Assembly: GCF_038502225.1 (NCBI RefSeq)
Contig: NC_091378.1
Location: 10,963,956-11,027,955, forward strand
DNA: 64,000 bases
Direction of reading: 5' to 3'
Source of the DNA: Cherax quadricarinatus
Taxonomy: Eukaryota; Arthropoda; Malacostraca; Decapoda; Parastacidae
Shown: positions 40,286 to 51,479 of the stretch, piece after piece
How positions within the stretch are numbered: the stretch's first letter is position 1
How the letters are laid out: each line of letters starts with the position of its first letter
Program-made: the position numbers and the translations under genes
The notes under the pieces: generated by a model
Told to the model about the DNA's origin: nothing
What the model saw: only the letters and a program-made list of their open reading frames with translations
Databases searched by the model: none

Positions 40286-42238
40286 TATTAGACAAAGATA
40301 TACGAAAACGATAAAAGTAACACGGGGAAAAACGTAACAAAAACGTCAACAAAGCCGAGTCAGCGCTTCTTACGCAATATGTTGCGTCAGCGCTGTCACC
40401 ATGCCTGTTATAAATGGCTGTAATTTCTTTTAGAAACATCGTACAAGGATAATAATTATACCAGCGTGTAGCCAGAAAGTTCAGCTATTTTTTGGTAACA
40501 ATAACTCAGTTTTCATATATTTTCGAATTTTTTTTTGCTCCGCGCGCGGGAACCCTGCACCCCCCCTTCAGCTTGGACAAAGTCCGGGGAGAGCACATTA
40601 TTGACTCGAGCAGTGAAATGTCTGTCAGTTAAAAAGTTCTCAAGGAAGGATGGTAGATTGCCTCGGAGGCCTAAGGAGTGGGCTTGGGCCAAAATATTAT
40701 ACCTCCAAGTTTTGTCATATGCCTTCTCAAGATCAAAAAATATGGCAATAACTGAGTGGTTTTTTGCAAAGGCATTACGAACATATGTATCCAAGTGTGT
40801 AGTAAGGGGTCTATGGTAGATCGGCCCTTACGAAAGCCATATTGACTAGTGGAGAGACTGTTGTGTATCTCTAAATACCACATTAAACATCGATTTACCA
40901 GACGTTCCATCACTTTGCAAACTGCACTAGTAAGAGCAAGGGGATGATAGTTGGGAGGCATGTCCCATAGTACCCGACTTGCGGAAAGGGAGAACAATGG
41001 CAGATTTCAACAGATGGGGAAGAACTCCTTGTGACCAAATAAGATTGAAGAAGTGTAAGAGGGCTACAAGGGCTGACTGATGTAAATGTTGTAACATCCG
41101 AATATGAATGTCGTCAGGCCCAGGTGCCAATGATCGGCAAGCTGAGTGTGTTTCCTCCAGTTCCCGAAGTGTAAAAGGCACATTATACTGCTGTTCTCTG
41201 AGAGAAGAAAAGTCCAAGGGTGCTAACTCTCTGGCAGACTTTGAGGAAAGAAACGAGAGGCATAGATGGAGCCCCTGGGAAATGCGAACCAGATGAGTGC
41301 CAATTTCAATGGCAATGTCTAGAGGGTTTGCTTTATCAACTCCAGTGACCCGTAGAACAGGAGCCGGGTCAGGAGAATATTTACCACTCAATTTCCTCAC
41401 TTTTTTCCAGACTGCACTCAGAGGAAGCAGAGGAGATGGTGGAAACAATCCCTCCAGCAAGTGCGTTTAGTGTCATGGATGACACGGTGAGTGACCACAC
41501 GCTTCTGCTTAAAATCAAGAAGTCTCTCATCAGTTCTATTGTACCGATACCTGCTGCATGCAGTGCATTTCAAACATACTGCACGAGCACAAGCAGGAGA
41601 CCACCAAGGCACGCACTTCTGAGAATGCCTGCCTGAGGTTTGCAGTATAGAATGAGAAGCTGCAGTTAAAAACTGACGTTGAAAAGAGGTGTAGGAGTTT
41701 ATCAATGGAGGATGAAGAAGGAGCCTCACTAAAAGCAGTGAGATGCGAGTAAAGGTTCCAATTTGCCCGATCAAATTGCCAGCAAGGGCTACGGAAAGGT
41801 GGTGAATATGAAGGAGAAGTAAGAAGGATTGGAAAATGATCGCTGTCATGTAAGTCCGGTAGAACAGACCAGGCGAAGTCTAGTGCAGTGGAGGAAGAGC
41901 AGACCGATAGATCGATCCAAGAGAGAGTACGAGTACGAGGATCAAAATGGGTGGGAGTACCCGTATTTAAAACATGGAGGGGGTGAGAGGCGAGAAAAGC
42001 CTCCAACTGGATGCCATGTGAGTCACAATGAGACCCCCCCCAGAGGAAATGGTGGGCATTAAAATCGCAAAGTAACAGAAGCGGTGGTGGTAAGGAGGAA
42101 ACAAGAAAGGCAAAATCTGGGATAGAAAATGCCCAAGAAGGAGAGAGGGAGAGACTTGAGAGGGGACAGGGGAGGGAGGCACAGAACGAGGAGGGGGGTG
42201 AACCTCCACACTTGTAATAAAGCCAGTGAGAGGAAGAA

Positions 42239-42868
42239 TCAGGTACAGAGACTGGAAAGGTAAAATGTGGGGGCAGAAGGAGGGAAGGAGGGAGCAAAGA
42301 TGATTTGAGCAAAGGGGATTTTTTGGACTTCTGAGAAGTAGAGGGGTGATTGGTAGAAGGTGTCGTGCAAGATCTTCTCGATACCCAGGCTTGTGAGTGA
42401 GAACTCGAAGATGTCAGAACAGATGAGGTGTTGAAGTAGGACGTCTGAGCCCAGGACAGCAAAAGAATTAGATACAGGAGTGACTATGGAAGGGGTAACA
42501 ACAGAGGAGGCTGCAGAAGATGGGAACCCAGAAGTGGGGGGACGTTTTGAAACATGAGAATAAGAAACACGGGGTAGTCTCCCTTGGAGGCGGAGATGAG
42601 AAACTGCCATTGCATAAGGGAGACCTTCTGCTTCTATGAGGCAACAGATTTCACGCTCATTTAAGTAGACCTGGCAATGGCGAGAGTACGAAGGGTGAGC
42701 CTCATGACAATTAAGGCAGGAGGGAGGTCGACTGCAAGACGTATTAGAATGGTCGTCGGCACCACAGACTGTGCATTCGGCTATAGATCTGCAATATTTC
42801 GCTGGGTGACCAAATCTCCAGCAATTTCTACACTGTTGTGGTGTAGGGATCACCTTTCGAACTTGTAA
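42239..42868 (-). pseudogene. I-3 ORF1, C-terminal half with zinc knuckles
   Basis: CCHC motifs CRNCWRFGHPAKYC, CTVCGADDHSNTSC and CLNCHEAHPSYSRHC are intact. The N-terminal half is displaced to 56055-56866 by the I-2 insertion. Downstream, a frame running 42462-41536 passes from ORF1 C-terminal sequence directly into the endonuclease. Confidence 0.75.
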
Positions 42869-42880
42869 CCGATGTCCTGC
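42869..42880. repeat. Target-site duplication of I-2 (left), CCGATGTCCTGC
   Basis: Repeated at 56043-56054 as CCAATGTCTTGC (10 of 12 identical). Joining the flanks restores ORF1 sequence as in I-1 near 52152. Confidence 0.85.
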
Positions 42881-43085
42881 ATTATTATTATAATAAAAAA
42901 GAAGCGCTAAGCCACAAGGGCTATACAGCGCTGCAGGGTAGGGAAAGAAGCGAGGGTATTGGGCAGCAGAAAGGGGGAGGGATGATCAGTAGGTTACAGA
43001 AAACAGCGGGGCACGGGATAGTGCGGGGGTAGAGGGTAGCAAGAGATTGAGGTAGAAAGGGCTGAAGGCATCAGAGTTTGTGAAG

Positions 43086-46000
43086 TCAGTCAGTTGTTGT
43101 CAAAAAGTCGATGAGAGTGTCCGGATGAAAGGTGGGTCCATCAGCGAGAAGGGAAGGTAAGGAGAGAGCAGTGGAGCGAAGATGACGATGGAGGTAAATT
43201 CTGCGTGCTCGTTGATAAAGTGGGCAGTCCAACAGAATGTGGCTGACTGGTAATGGAGTCTGACAATTCTCACAGAGAGGAGCAGGGCACCTCTCCATGA
43301 GATATCCATGAGTAAGACGAGTATGGCCAATGTGAAGATGGGAGAGAGTAGTCTCCCAACCTTGACACTGGTGACAAGAAGACGGCCAGTAACCTATACT
43401 TGGTTTAATAGATTGAAGTTTGTTACCGAGCATAGTAGACCAACGTTGTTGCGAACGGGTGTGAAGGTGGGTATCTATTGCAGCAAAATAGTCCGTAAAT
43501 GGAATACCTCTATGAAACTGGTAGGTCATGTACTGCTGCCCGTGCAGCAGTGTCTGCCTGTTCATTGCCCTGTATGTCAACATGACCAGGGACCCAACAA
43601 AAAACAATATCTTTATGCTTGGTAAACATGCGGCGTAGCCAAAGTTGGATATGGAGGACTAAGGGGTGAGGTGTATCAAATTTCTGCATAGCCTGTAAAG
43701 CACTAAGGGAGTCTGAGACAACTACAAATGATGACACAGGCATAGATGCAATACGGGTAAGTGCTGCAAGAATGGCATACAATTCAGCAGTAAAAGTACT
43801 AGTCAAAGACAGTAAATGCCCTCATACGACACTGTCCGGAAACACTGCTGCGAATCCTACGCCATCAGAATACTTAGAGCCATCTGTGTACACTGCAATG
43901 GCATGAGAATGAGAGTGGAAGTGGTCAAGAAAAAGAGAGCAGGAAGCAACCGTAGGCAGTTGGGCTTTCGAGCAAGGGATAGGGAAAGAACAGACTCGAA
44001 CAGCTGGAACTTCCCAGGGGGGTAGGGAAAAGTGAGATCCTACATGAACATAGAAAGGTGGTAATTGAAGAGAAGACAAGAGAGAATGTAGGAAAAGAGA
44101 GAAGGGATGGAGTAAACAGGGGCGGCGAACAAATAAAGAATGTCGACTAATATCAGTGACCATTCTATAAATGGAAGGATTGCAGAGATCATGAGAGAGT
44201 ACATAGTAGCGAAGGCAATGGGCATCACGGCGATAGGATAAGGAGGGAACGTTCGTTTCTGCATAGAGGCTCTCAACAGGGGAAGAGCGAAAAGCACCAA
44301 GGCATAAACGTAATCCTTGGTGATGAATGGGTTTAAGGCTAGAGAGAGTAGCAGGAGAGGCCGCTGAATAGATCTGGTCACCATAATCAAGTTTCGATAA
44401 AATGAGGGTGGATTGTAGGCGAAGGAGAGTTTGATGATCAGCTCCCCATGAAAGATGAGGAAGGGTTTTAAGAAGGTTCAGCCGGCTGTGACAAGTTGAC
44501 TCCAGAGAGGTAATGTGAGGTGTTCAGGATAACCTACAGTCAAAGAGGAGGCCCAGAAACCTGACTATCACGTTCAGGGATACGGGAGCCATAGAGGTAC
44601 AAAGGATGATTGGAGATGACAGAGCGTCTAGTGAAAGTAATTTGGAGAGTTTTGGTGCTTGAAAATTTAAACCCATGAGTGGTGGCCCAATTGGAAACAC
44701 GGTCGACCGCATGCTGGCGAGAAACTGTAATGAGGTCACAGTCAGCGCCTGCACAAGCAATAGCAAAGTCATCAACATAGAGTGATGACCAAATTTTGAT
44801 GGAAGACTAGAGACCAAGTCATTTATAGCAAGGAGAAAAAGTGTTGTGCTCAGAACACATTCCTGGGGGACACCTTCAGCTTGGATAAAGTCCGGGGAGA
44901 GCACATTATTAACCCAAACACAGAAATGCCTGTCAGTTAAAAAGTTCTTAAGGAAGGATGGTAGATTGCCTTGGAGGCCTAAGGAGTGGGCTTGGGCCAA
45001 AATATTATACCTCCAAGTTGTGTCATATGCCTTCAAGGTCAAAAAATATTACAATAACTGAGTGGTTATTCACAAAGGCATTACGAACATATGTATCCAA
45101 GCGTAGTAAGGGGTCTATGGTAGAACATCCCTTGCGAAAGCCATATTGACGAGTGGAGAGACTGTAGAGTCTCTAAATACCACACTAAATGTCTGTTTAT
45201 CAGGCGTTCCATCACTTTGCAAACTGCACTGGTAAGAGCAATGGGATGATAGTAGGAGGCTTCATGTCCCTTAGTGCCTGGTTTGCAGAAAGGGAGAAAA
45301 ATGGAAAATATCCACAGCTGTGGAAGAACTCCTTGTGACCAAATAAGATTGAAAAGGCGTAATAGGACTGCAAGGGCTGACTGATGTAAATGTTGTAGCA
45401 TACGAATATGAATGTCGTCAGGCCCAGCTGCCAATGACTGGCAAGCTGAAAGTGTTGCCTCCAGTTCTTGAAGTGTAAAAGGCACATTATACTGTTCTTC
45501 TCTGAGAGAAGAAAAGTCCAAGGGTGCTAACTCTCTGGCAGACTCTGAGGAAAGAAACGAGGGGCATAGATGGAGCCCCTGAGAAATATGGACCAGATGA
45601 TTGCCAATTTCATTGGCAACATCTAGTGGGTTTGCTATATCAACACCAGCAGCCCGCAGAACAGGAGCCGGGTCAGGAGAATATTTACCACTCAGTTTTC
45701 GTACTTTTTTCCAGACTGCACTCATAGAGGAAGCAGAGGTGATGGTAGAGACAATCTCGCCAGCAAGTGTATTTAGCATCACAGATGACACGGAGAGTGA
45801 TCGCACACTTCTGCTTAAAATCAAGAAGTCTCTCCGTGGTTCTATTGTACGGGTACCTGCCCCATGCAGCGCGTTTCAAATGTACTGCACGAGCACAAGC
45901 AGGAGACCACCAAGGCACGCATTTCTGAGAATGCCTGCCCAAAGTTTGGGGTATAGAATGAGAAGCTATGGTTAAAACGGAGGACGAGAAGAGGTGTAAA

Positions 46001-46765
46001 AGCTCATCAATGGAGGACGAAGACGGAACCTCACTAAAAACAGTTAGTTGTGAGTAAAGGTTCCAATTTGCCTGATCAAATTGCCAGCGTGGGATATGAA
46101 GAGGTTGTGAATATGAAGGGGAAGTAAGAACGATTGGGAAATGATCACTCGTGTAAATCTGGGAAAACAGACCAGGTGAAGTCTAATGTGGTGGAGGAAG
46201 AGCAGACTTAGAGATCGATGCAAGTGTGTGTGATTCCAAGGATCAAAATGGGTGTGAGTACCTGTATTTAAAACATGGAGGGAGTGGGTGGCAAGAAAAG
46301 CCTCTAACTGAATGCCACAGGAATCACAGTGAGACCCCCCCAGAGGAAATGATGGGCATTAAAATCGCCAAGTAACAGAATCGGTGGCAGTAATGACGAA
46401 ACAAGAAAGGCAATATCCAGAATAGATAATGCCCGAGAAGGAGAGACATATAAAGAACAGAGCTTATACCACCTATGCAAGTGGATACGGGCTGCTGTGT
46501 AATTCAGCGAAGTACAAACAAATAGCTGATGGTACGGAATATCAGTGCACAGAAAAAGAGCCCTTTCATTAAAGGTCCCATCAGGAAAAGGATCTGAAGA
46601 ATACAATAAATTATAGCCTGAGATGGGAGAGATAACAGCAGAGTGTAATTTTGGTTCCTGTAAACAAACACCAACAGGGGAAAACTGGGAGAGCAACATC
46701 TGAAGCTCACCCCGATTACCCCTGAGGCCACGTATATTCCACTGTAAATAGGCCATGATTGGCAA
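43086..46765 (-). pseudogene. I-2 ORF2 (endonuclease, RT, RNase H), a few frameshifts
   Basis: Starts MPIMAYLQWNIRGLRGNRGELQ at 46765 like I-1. Blocks follow: GVCLQEPKLHS, PPILLLGDFNAHHFLWGG, then RT with VCKVMERLINRHLVWYLETL, KAYDTTWRYNILAQAHSLG near 45000 and a YVDD region broken at 44780, RNase H TDGSKYSDGVGFAAVFPDS near 43830-43890 and FCWVPGHVDIQGNEQADTAARAA near 43530-43600. The break between 46304 and 45975 lies at a C/G run of seven. Confidence 0.82.
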
Positions 46766-46800
46766 CGATAAAGATACCTGAAATCCGCAGGTAAGGGTTC

Positions 46801-47124
46801 CTACAGACTAGAGGGGTTAGAAAAGTCCACTTGCGGAGGCAGCGGAAAACGTTCAAGCAGCGAAGGAATGGTGCACTGTGAAGAAAGGAGTTGCACAGAT
46901 GGAGGAGAGGAGAGAGAAGGAACAGAGGGTTGGTCAGTGTCCACTGATGGTTTGGTCTCTGCAATATATTCAGAGATTGCTTCAAGTGTTTTGGAATTCA
47001 GAGACGTCGTATGGGGGACAATATTGGAGATGGTAGGGGGAGGATGAGTAAAGATTGGAACTGTAATGGACTGTACCAAGGTAGGGGGGGGGCAAAAAGG
47101 TGGAGGGAACTGGAGAAGAAGCAT
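46801..47124 (-). pseudogene. I-2 ORF1 C-terminal remainder
   Basis: Reads FTHPPPTISNIVPHTTSLNSKTLEAISEYIAETKPS, as I-1 at 51080-51358. It is cut off by the I-1 insertion at 47137; the rest is at 53755 onward. Confidence 0.7.
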
Positions 47125-47136
47125 GGAAGGGGACAG
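47125..47136. repeat. Target-site duplication of I-1 (left), GGAAGGGGACAG
   Basis: A perfect 12-bp match at 53743-53754 directly follows the I-1 5' end. Flanks join into I-2 ORF1 (compare I-1 around 51390-51420). Confidence 0.92.
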
Positions 47137-47155
47137 ATTATTATTATTATTATAA
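47137..47155 (-). repeat. I-1 3' tail of TAA units
   Basis: Plus strand ATTATTATTATTATAATC. The Drosophila I factor also ends in TAA repeats. Comparable tails are at 29013, 34847, 42881, 61722 and 62147. Confidence 0.85.
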
Positions 47156-47614
47156 TCAAAAAGAAGCGCTAAGCCACAAGGGCTATACAGCGCTGCAGGG
47201 TAGGGAAGGAAGCAAGGGAATTGGATGGCAGAAGGGAGGGGAGATGATCAGCAGGTTACAGAAAACAGCGGGGCAGGGGATAGTACGGGGGTAGAGGGTA
47301 GCAAGAGATTCAAGTAGAAAGGGCTGAAAGTATCAGAATTTGTGAAGTCAGTCAGTCGTTGTCAAAAAGTCAATGAGAGAGTCCGGATGAAAGGTGGGTC
47401 CATCAGCGAGAAGGGAAGGTAAAGAGAGAGCAGCGGGGCGAAGACGACGACAGAGGTAAATTCTGCGTGCTCGTTGATAAAGTGGGCAGTCCAACAGAAT
47501 GTGGCTGACTGATAATGGAGCTTGGCAATTCTCACAGAGAGGAGCAAGACGCCTCTCCATGAGATATCCATGAGTAAGACGAGTATGGCCAATGCGAAGA
47601 CGGGAGAGAGTAGT

Positions 47615-50600
47615 CTACCAACCTCGACACTGGTGATAAGAAGACGGCCAGTAACCTATACTCGGTTTAATAGACTGAAGTTTGTTGCCAAGCATAGTAG
47701 ACCAACGTTGTTGCCAACGGGTGTGAAGGTGGGAAGATATTACAGCAAAATAGTCCGTACATGGAATACCTCTATAAGAAACTGGTAGGTCATGTACTGC
47801 TGACCGCGCAGCAGTGTCTGCCTGTTCATTGCCCTGTACGTCAACATGACCAGGGACCCAACAAAAAACAATATCTTTATGCTTAGTAAAGATGCGGCGT
47901 AGCCAAAGTTGGATACGGAGGACTAACGGGTGAGGTGTATCAAATTTTTGTATAGCCTGTAAAGCACTAAGGGAGTCTGAGACAACCACAAATGATGACA
48001 CAGGCATAGATGCAATACGGATAAGTGCTGTAAGGATGGCATATAATTCAGCAGTAAAAATACTAGCTGAAGATAGTAAATGCCCTTGTACGACGCTGTC
48101 CGGAAACACTGCTGCGAATCCTACGCCGTCAGAAGACTTAGAGCCATCTGTGTACACAGCAATGGCATGAGAATGAGAGTGAAAGTGGTCAAGAAAAAGA
48201 GAGCGGGAAGCGACCGTAGACAGTTGGGCTTTCGAGCAAGGGAGGGAGAAAGAACAGACTCGAACAGCTGGAACTTCCCAGGGGGGTAGGGAAAAGTGAG
48301 ATGCTACATGTACATAGAAAGGTGGTAGTTGAAGAGAAGACAAGAGCGAATGAAGGTGAAGAGAGAAGGGACGGAGTAAGCAGGGGCGGCGAACAAATAA
48401 AGAATGTCTACTAATATCAGTGACCATTCTATAAATGGAAGGATTGCGGAGATCATGAGAGCGTACATAGTAGCGCAGGCAATGGGCATCACGGCGATCG
48501 GATAAGGATGGAACGTTCGCTTCTGCATAGAGGCTTTCGACAGGGGAAGAGCGAAAAGCACCAAGGCATAAACGTAATCCTTGGTGATGAATGGGGTTAA
48601 GGCTAGAGAGAGTAGCAGGAGATGCCGCTGAATAGATCTGGTCACCATAATCAAGTTTCGATAAAATAAGGGTGGAATGTAGGTGAAGGAGGGTTCGACG
48701 ATCAGCTCCCCACGAAAGATGAGCAAGGGTTTTAAGAAGGTTCAGCCGGCTGTGACAAGTTGCCTTCAGAGAGGTAATGTGAGGTTTCCAGGATAACCTA
48801 CGATCAAAGAGGAGGCCCAGAAACTTGACTGTATCACGTTCAGGGATACGGGAGCCATAGAGGTACAAAGGATGATCGGAGATGACAGAGCGTCTAGTGA
48901 AAGTGATTTGGTGGGTTTTAGTGCTGGAAAATTTAAACCCATGTGTGGTGGCCCAATTGGAAACACGGTCGACTGCATGCTGGAGAGAAACTGTAAGGAG
49001 GTGACAGTCAGCGCCTGCACAGGCAATAGCGAAGTCATCAACATAGAGTGATGACCAAATATTTGATGGAAGACTAGAGGCCAAATCATTAATAGCAAGG
49101 AGAAAAAGTGTTGTGCTCAGAACACATCCCTGGGGGACACCTTCAGCTTGGATAAAGTCCGGGGAGAGCACATTATTAACCCGAACACGGAAATGCCTGT
49201 CAGTTAAAAAGTTCTTAGGGAAGGATGGTAGATTGCCTCGAAGGCCTAAGGAGTGGGCTTGGGCTAAAATATTATACCTCCAAGTTGTGTCATATGCCTT
49301 CTCAAGGTCAAAAAATATGGCAATAACTGAGTGGTTATTCGCAAAGGCATTACGAACATACGTATCCAAGCGCAGTAAGGGGTCTATGGTAGAACGTCCC
49401 TTACGAAAGCCATGTTGACGAGTGGAGAGACTGTTGTGTGTCTCTAAATACCACACTAAACGTCTATTTACTAGATGTTCCATTACTTTGCAAACTGCAC
49501 TGGTAAGAGCAATGGGACGATAGTGGGAGGTTTCATGTCCCGTAGTGCCTGGTTTGCGGAAAGGGAGAACAATGGCGGATTTCCACAGCTGTGGAAGAAC
49601 TCCTTGTGACCAAATAAGATTGTAAAGGCGTAATAGGACTGCAAGGGCTGACTGATGTAAATGTTGTAGCATACGAATATGAATGTCGTCGGGCCCAGCT
49701 GCCGATGATCGACAAGCTGAGAGTGTTGCCTCCAGTTCTTGAAGTGTAAAAGGCACATTATACTGTTCTTCTCTGAGAGAAGAAAAGTCCAAGGGTGCTA
49801 ACTCTCTGGCAGACTTTGAGGAAAGAAATGAGGGGCATAGATGGAGTCCCTGAGAAATACGGACCAGATGATTGCCAATTTCATTGGCAACATCTAGTGG
49901 GTTTGCTATATCAACACCGGCAACCCGCAGAACAGGAGCCGGGTCAGGAGAATATTTACCACTCAGTTTTCGTACTTTTTTCCAGACTGCACTCATAGAG
50001 GAAGCAGAGGTGATGGTGGAGACATAATCTCGCCAGCAAGTGCGTTTAGCGTCACGGATGACACGGCGAGCGATCGCACGCTTCTGTTTAAAATCAAGGA
50101 GTCGCTCTGTGGTTCTATTGTACCGGTACCTGCCCCATGCAGCGCGTTTCAAACGTACTGCACGAGCACAAGCAGGAGACCACCAAGGCACGCATTTCTG
50201 AGAATGCCTGCCCGAAGTATGGGGTATAGAATGAGAAGCTGCGGTGAAAACGGAGGACGAGAAGAGGTGTAAAAGCTCATCGATGGAGGACGAAGAAGGA
50301 ACCTCTTTAAAAACAGTCAGGTGTGAGTAAAGGTTCCAATTTGCCCGATTAAATTGCCAGCGTGGGGTGCGAAGAGGTGGCGAATATGAAGGGGAAGTAA
50401 GAATGATTGGGAAATGATCACTGTCATGTAAGTCCGGGAGAACAGACCAAGTGAAGTCTAATGCGGCGGAGGAAGAGCAAACTGAGAGATCGATGCAAGA
50501 GAGAGTATGAGTCCGAGGATCAAAATGGGTGTGAGTACCTGTATTTAAAACATGGAGGGGGTGGGTGGCAAGAAAAGCCTCTAACTGAATTCCACGGGAA

Positions 50601-50989
50601 TCACAGTGAGACCCCCCCCCAGAGGAAATGGTGGGCATTAAAATCACCAAGTAACAGAATCGGTGGCGGTAATGACGAAACAAGGAAGGCAAAATCCGGA
50701 ATAGATAATGCCCGAGAAGGAGAGAGATATAAAGAACAGAGCGTATACCACCTATGTAAGTGGATACGGGCTGCTGTGTAATGCAGCGAAGTATGAACAA
50801 ATAGCTGATGGTACGGAATATCAGTGCGGAGAAGAAGGGCACTTTCATTAAAGGTCCCATCAGGAAAAGGATCTGAAGAATACAATAAATTATAGCCTGA
50901 GATGTGAGAAATAACAGCAGAGTGTAATTTTGGTTCCTGTAAGCAAACACCAACAGGGGCAAACTGGGAGAGTAACATCTGAAGCTCAC
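47615..50989 (-). CDS. I-1 ORF2 main frame: endonuclease core, RT, RNase H
   Basis: 1,124 codons without a stop. The first about 125 residues are out of frame with the true ORF2 start; genuine endonuclease sequence resumes at SHCDSRGIQLEAFLATHPLHVLNTGTHTHFDPRT and FTWSVLPDLHDSDHFPIIL. RT follows: SAAGPDDIHIRM (about 440), HYRPIALTS, HGFRKGRSTIDP, FFDLEKAYDTTW (about 560), EGVPQGCVLSTTLF (about 620) and catalytic YVDD (about 648). RNase H spans about 940-1070 with AVYTDGSKSSDG, ELYAILTAL and VPGHVDVQGNEQADTAA. The C-terminus ends WPSSYHQCRGW, where other copies continue, so a late stop may shorten it. Confidence 0.88.
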   Translation of the reverse strand: MSFRCYSPSLPLLVFAYRNQNYTLLLFLTSQAIIYCILQILFLMGPLMKVPFFSALIFRTISYLFILRCITQQPVSTYIGGIRSVLYISLLLGHYLFRILPSLFRHYRHRFCYLVILMPTISSGGGSHCDSRGIQLEAFLATHPLHVLNTGTHTHFDPRTHTLSCIDLSVCSSSAALDFTWSVLPDLHDSDHFPIILTSPSYSPPLRTPRWQFNRANWNLYSHLTVFKEVPSSSSIDELLHLFSSSVFTAASHSIPHTSGRHSQKCVPWWSPACARAVRLKRAAWGRYRYNRTTERLLDFKQKRAIARRVIRDAKRTCWRDYVSTITSASSMSAVWKKVRKLSGKYSPDPAPVLRVAGVDIANPLDVANEIGNHLVRISQGLHLCPSFLSSKSARELAPLDFSSLREEQYNVPFTLQELEATLSACRSSAAGPDDIHIRMLQHLHQSALAVLLRLYNLIWSQGVLPQLWKSAIVLPFRKPGTTGHETSHYRPIALTSAVCKVMEHLVNRRLVWYLETHNSLSTRQHGFRKGRSTIDPLLRLDTYVRNAFANNHSVIAIFFDLEKAYDTTWRYNILAQAHSLGLRGNLPSFPKNFLTDRHFRVRVNNVLSPDFIQAEGVPQGCVLSTTLFLLAINDLASSLPSNIWSSLYVDDFAIACAGADCHLLTVSLQHAVDRVSNWATTHGFKFSSTKTHQITFTRRSVISDHPLYLYGSRIPERDTVKFLGLLFDRRLSWKPHITSLKATCHSRLNLLKTLAHLSWGADRRTLLHLHSTLILSKLDYGDQIYSAASPATLSSLNPIHHQGLRLCLGAFRSSPVESLYAEANVPSLSDRRDAHCLRYYVRSHDLRNPSIYRMVTDISRHSLFVRRPCLLRPFSLHLHSLLSSLQLPPFYVHVASHFSLPPWEVPAVRVCSFSLPCSKAQLSTVASRSLFLDHFHSHSHAIAVYTDGSKSSDGVGFAAVFPDSVVQGHLLSSASIFTAELYAILTALIRIASMPVSSFVVVSDSLSALQAIQKFDTPHPLVLRIQLWLRRIFTKHKDIVFCWVPGHVDVQGNEQADTAARSAVHDLPVSYRGIPCTDYFAVISSHLHTRWQQRWSTMLGNKLQSIKPSIGYWPSSYHQCRGW

Positions 50990-51044
50990 CCCGATTACCC
51001 CTGAGGCCGCGTATATTCCACTGTAAAAAGGCCATGATTGGCAA
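50601..51044 (-). pseudogene. I-1 ORF2 N-terminus: endonuclease start, shifted out of frame
   Basis: MPIMAFLQWNIRGLRGNRGELQMLL has the Asn motif, VCLQEPKLHS the Glu motif and PPILLLGDFNAHHFLWGG the GDFN motif of APE endonucleases. At the G run after FLW (plus-strand nine C residues, 50612-50620) this frame leaves the correct reading. With eight bases, as in I-4, the frame would continue into 50989-47615. The true ORF2 therefore starts at 51044. Confidence 0.82.
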
Positions 51045-51479
51045 TGATAAAGATACTTGAAATCCGCAGGTAAGGGTTCCTATGGACTAGAAGGGTTAGA
51101 AAAGTCCACATGCGGAGGCAGTGGAAAATGTTCAAGCAGCGATGGAACGGTGCGCTGTGAAGAAAGGAGTTGCGCAGATGGAGCAGAGGAGAGAGAAAGA
51201 GCGGAAGGTGGATCAGTGTCCATTGATGGTTTGGTCTCTGCAATATATTCAGAGATTGCTTCAAGTGTTTCGGAATTCAGAGATGTCGTATGGGAGACAA
51301 TATTGGGAATGGTAGGGGGAGGATGAGTAAAGATTGGAACTGTATTGGACTGTACCAAGGTAGGGGGGGGCGAAAGGGTGGAGGGAACTGGAGAAGTGTG
51401 GCAGGGGACAGAAGAGACAGGAACCTGGGAGGTGGCAGAAGAGGAAGAAACTTGGGAGGGAACAGGGGAGGAAGGTACA

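Larger units (their letters stand above)
36946..40564. mobile_element. Unclassified 3.6-kb insertion in I-3 RT, host of Tigger
   Basis: I-3 reads continuously if 36946-40564 is removed. CCTTCAG stands on both sides (36939-36945 and 40565-40571), a candidate 7-bp target duplication. Without Tigger it is about 1.23 kb: an AT-rich left arm (36946-37897) and a right arm (40288-40564) ending near GCGCGCGGGAACCCTGC. I see no ORF or clear terminal inverted repeats in it. Confidence 0.6.
35053..42150 (-). pseudogene. I-3 ORF2, interrupted and broken
   Basis: Preserved blocks: C-terminal LLDCPLYQQARRIYLQ (35150-35240), RNase H TDGSKSSDSIGFPAVFPDS and FCWVPGHVDVQGNEQADTAA (35500-35900), RT with YVDD near 36835, the split RT palm with FFDLEKAYDKTW near 40735, HSACRSLAPGPDDIHIRMLQH near 41100-41160, and endonuclease LLLLCDFNAHHFLWGG near 42040-42090. 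Its N-terminus is fused to ORF1 by a deletion. Confidence 0.8.
34847..42880 (-). mobile_element. I-3: 3' segment, with a 3.6-kb foreign insert
   Basis: It begins with TTAGTATTATTATAATAAAAAAG at the 3' tail and runs to ORF1 zinc knuckles at 42868. It is interrupted at 36946-40564 by the insert that carries Tigger, and by a 100-bp LINE tail near 36522-36621. The 5' part is at 56055-57531. An internal deletion joins ORF1 to the endonuclease near 42150. Confidence 0.85.
42881..47136 (-). mobile_element. I-2: 3' segment
   Basis: Starts with ATTATTATTATAATAAAAAAG and continues through the 3' UTR, ORF2 and the end of ORF1 at 47124. The 5' part is at 53755-56042. The two parts add to about 6.5 kb, full length. 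Confidence 0.88.
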
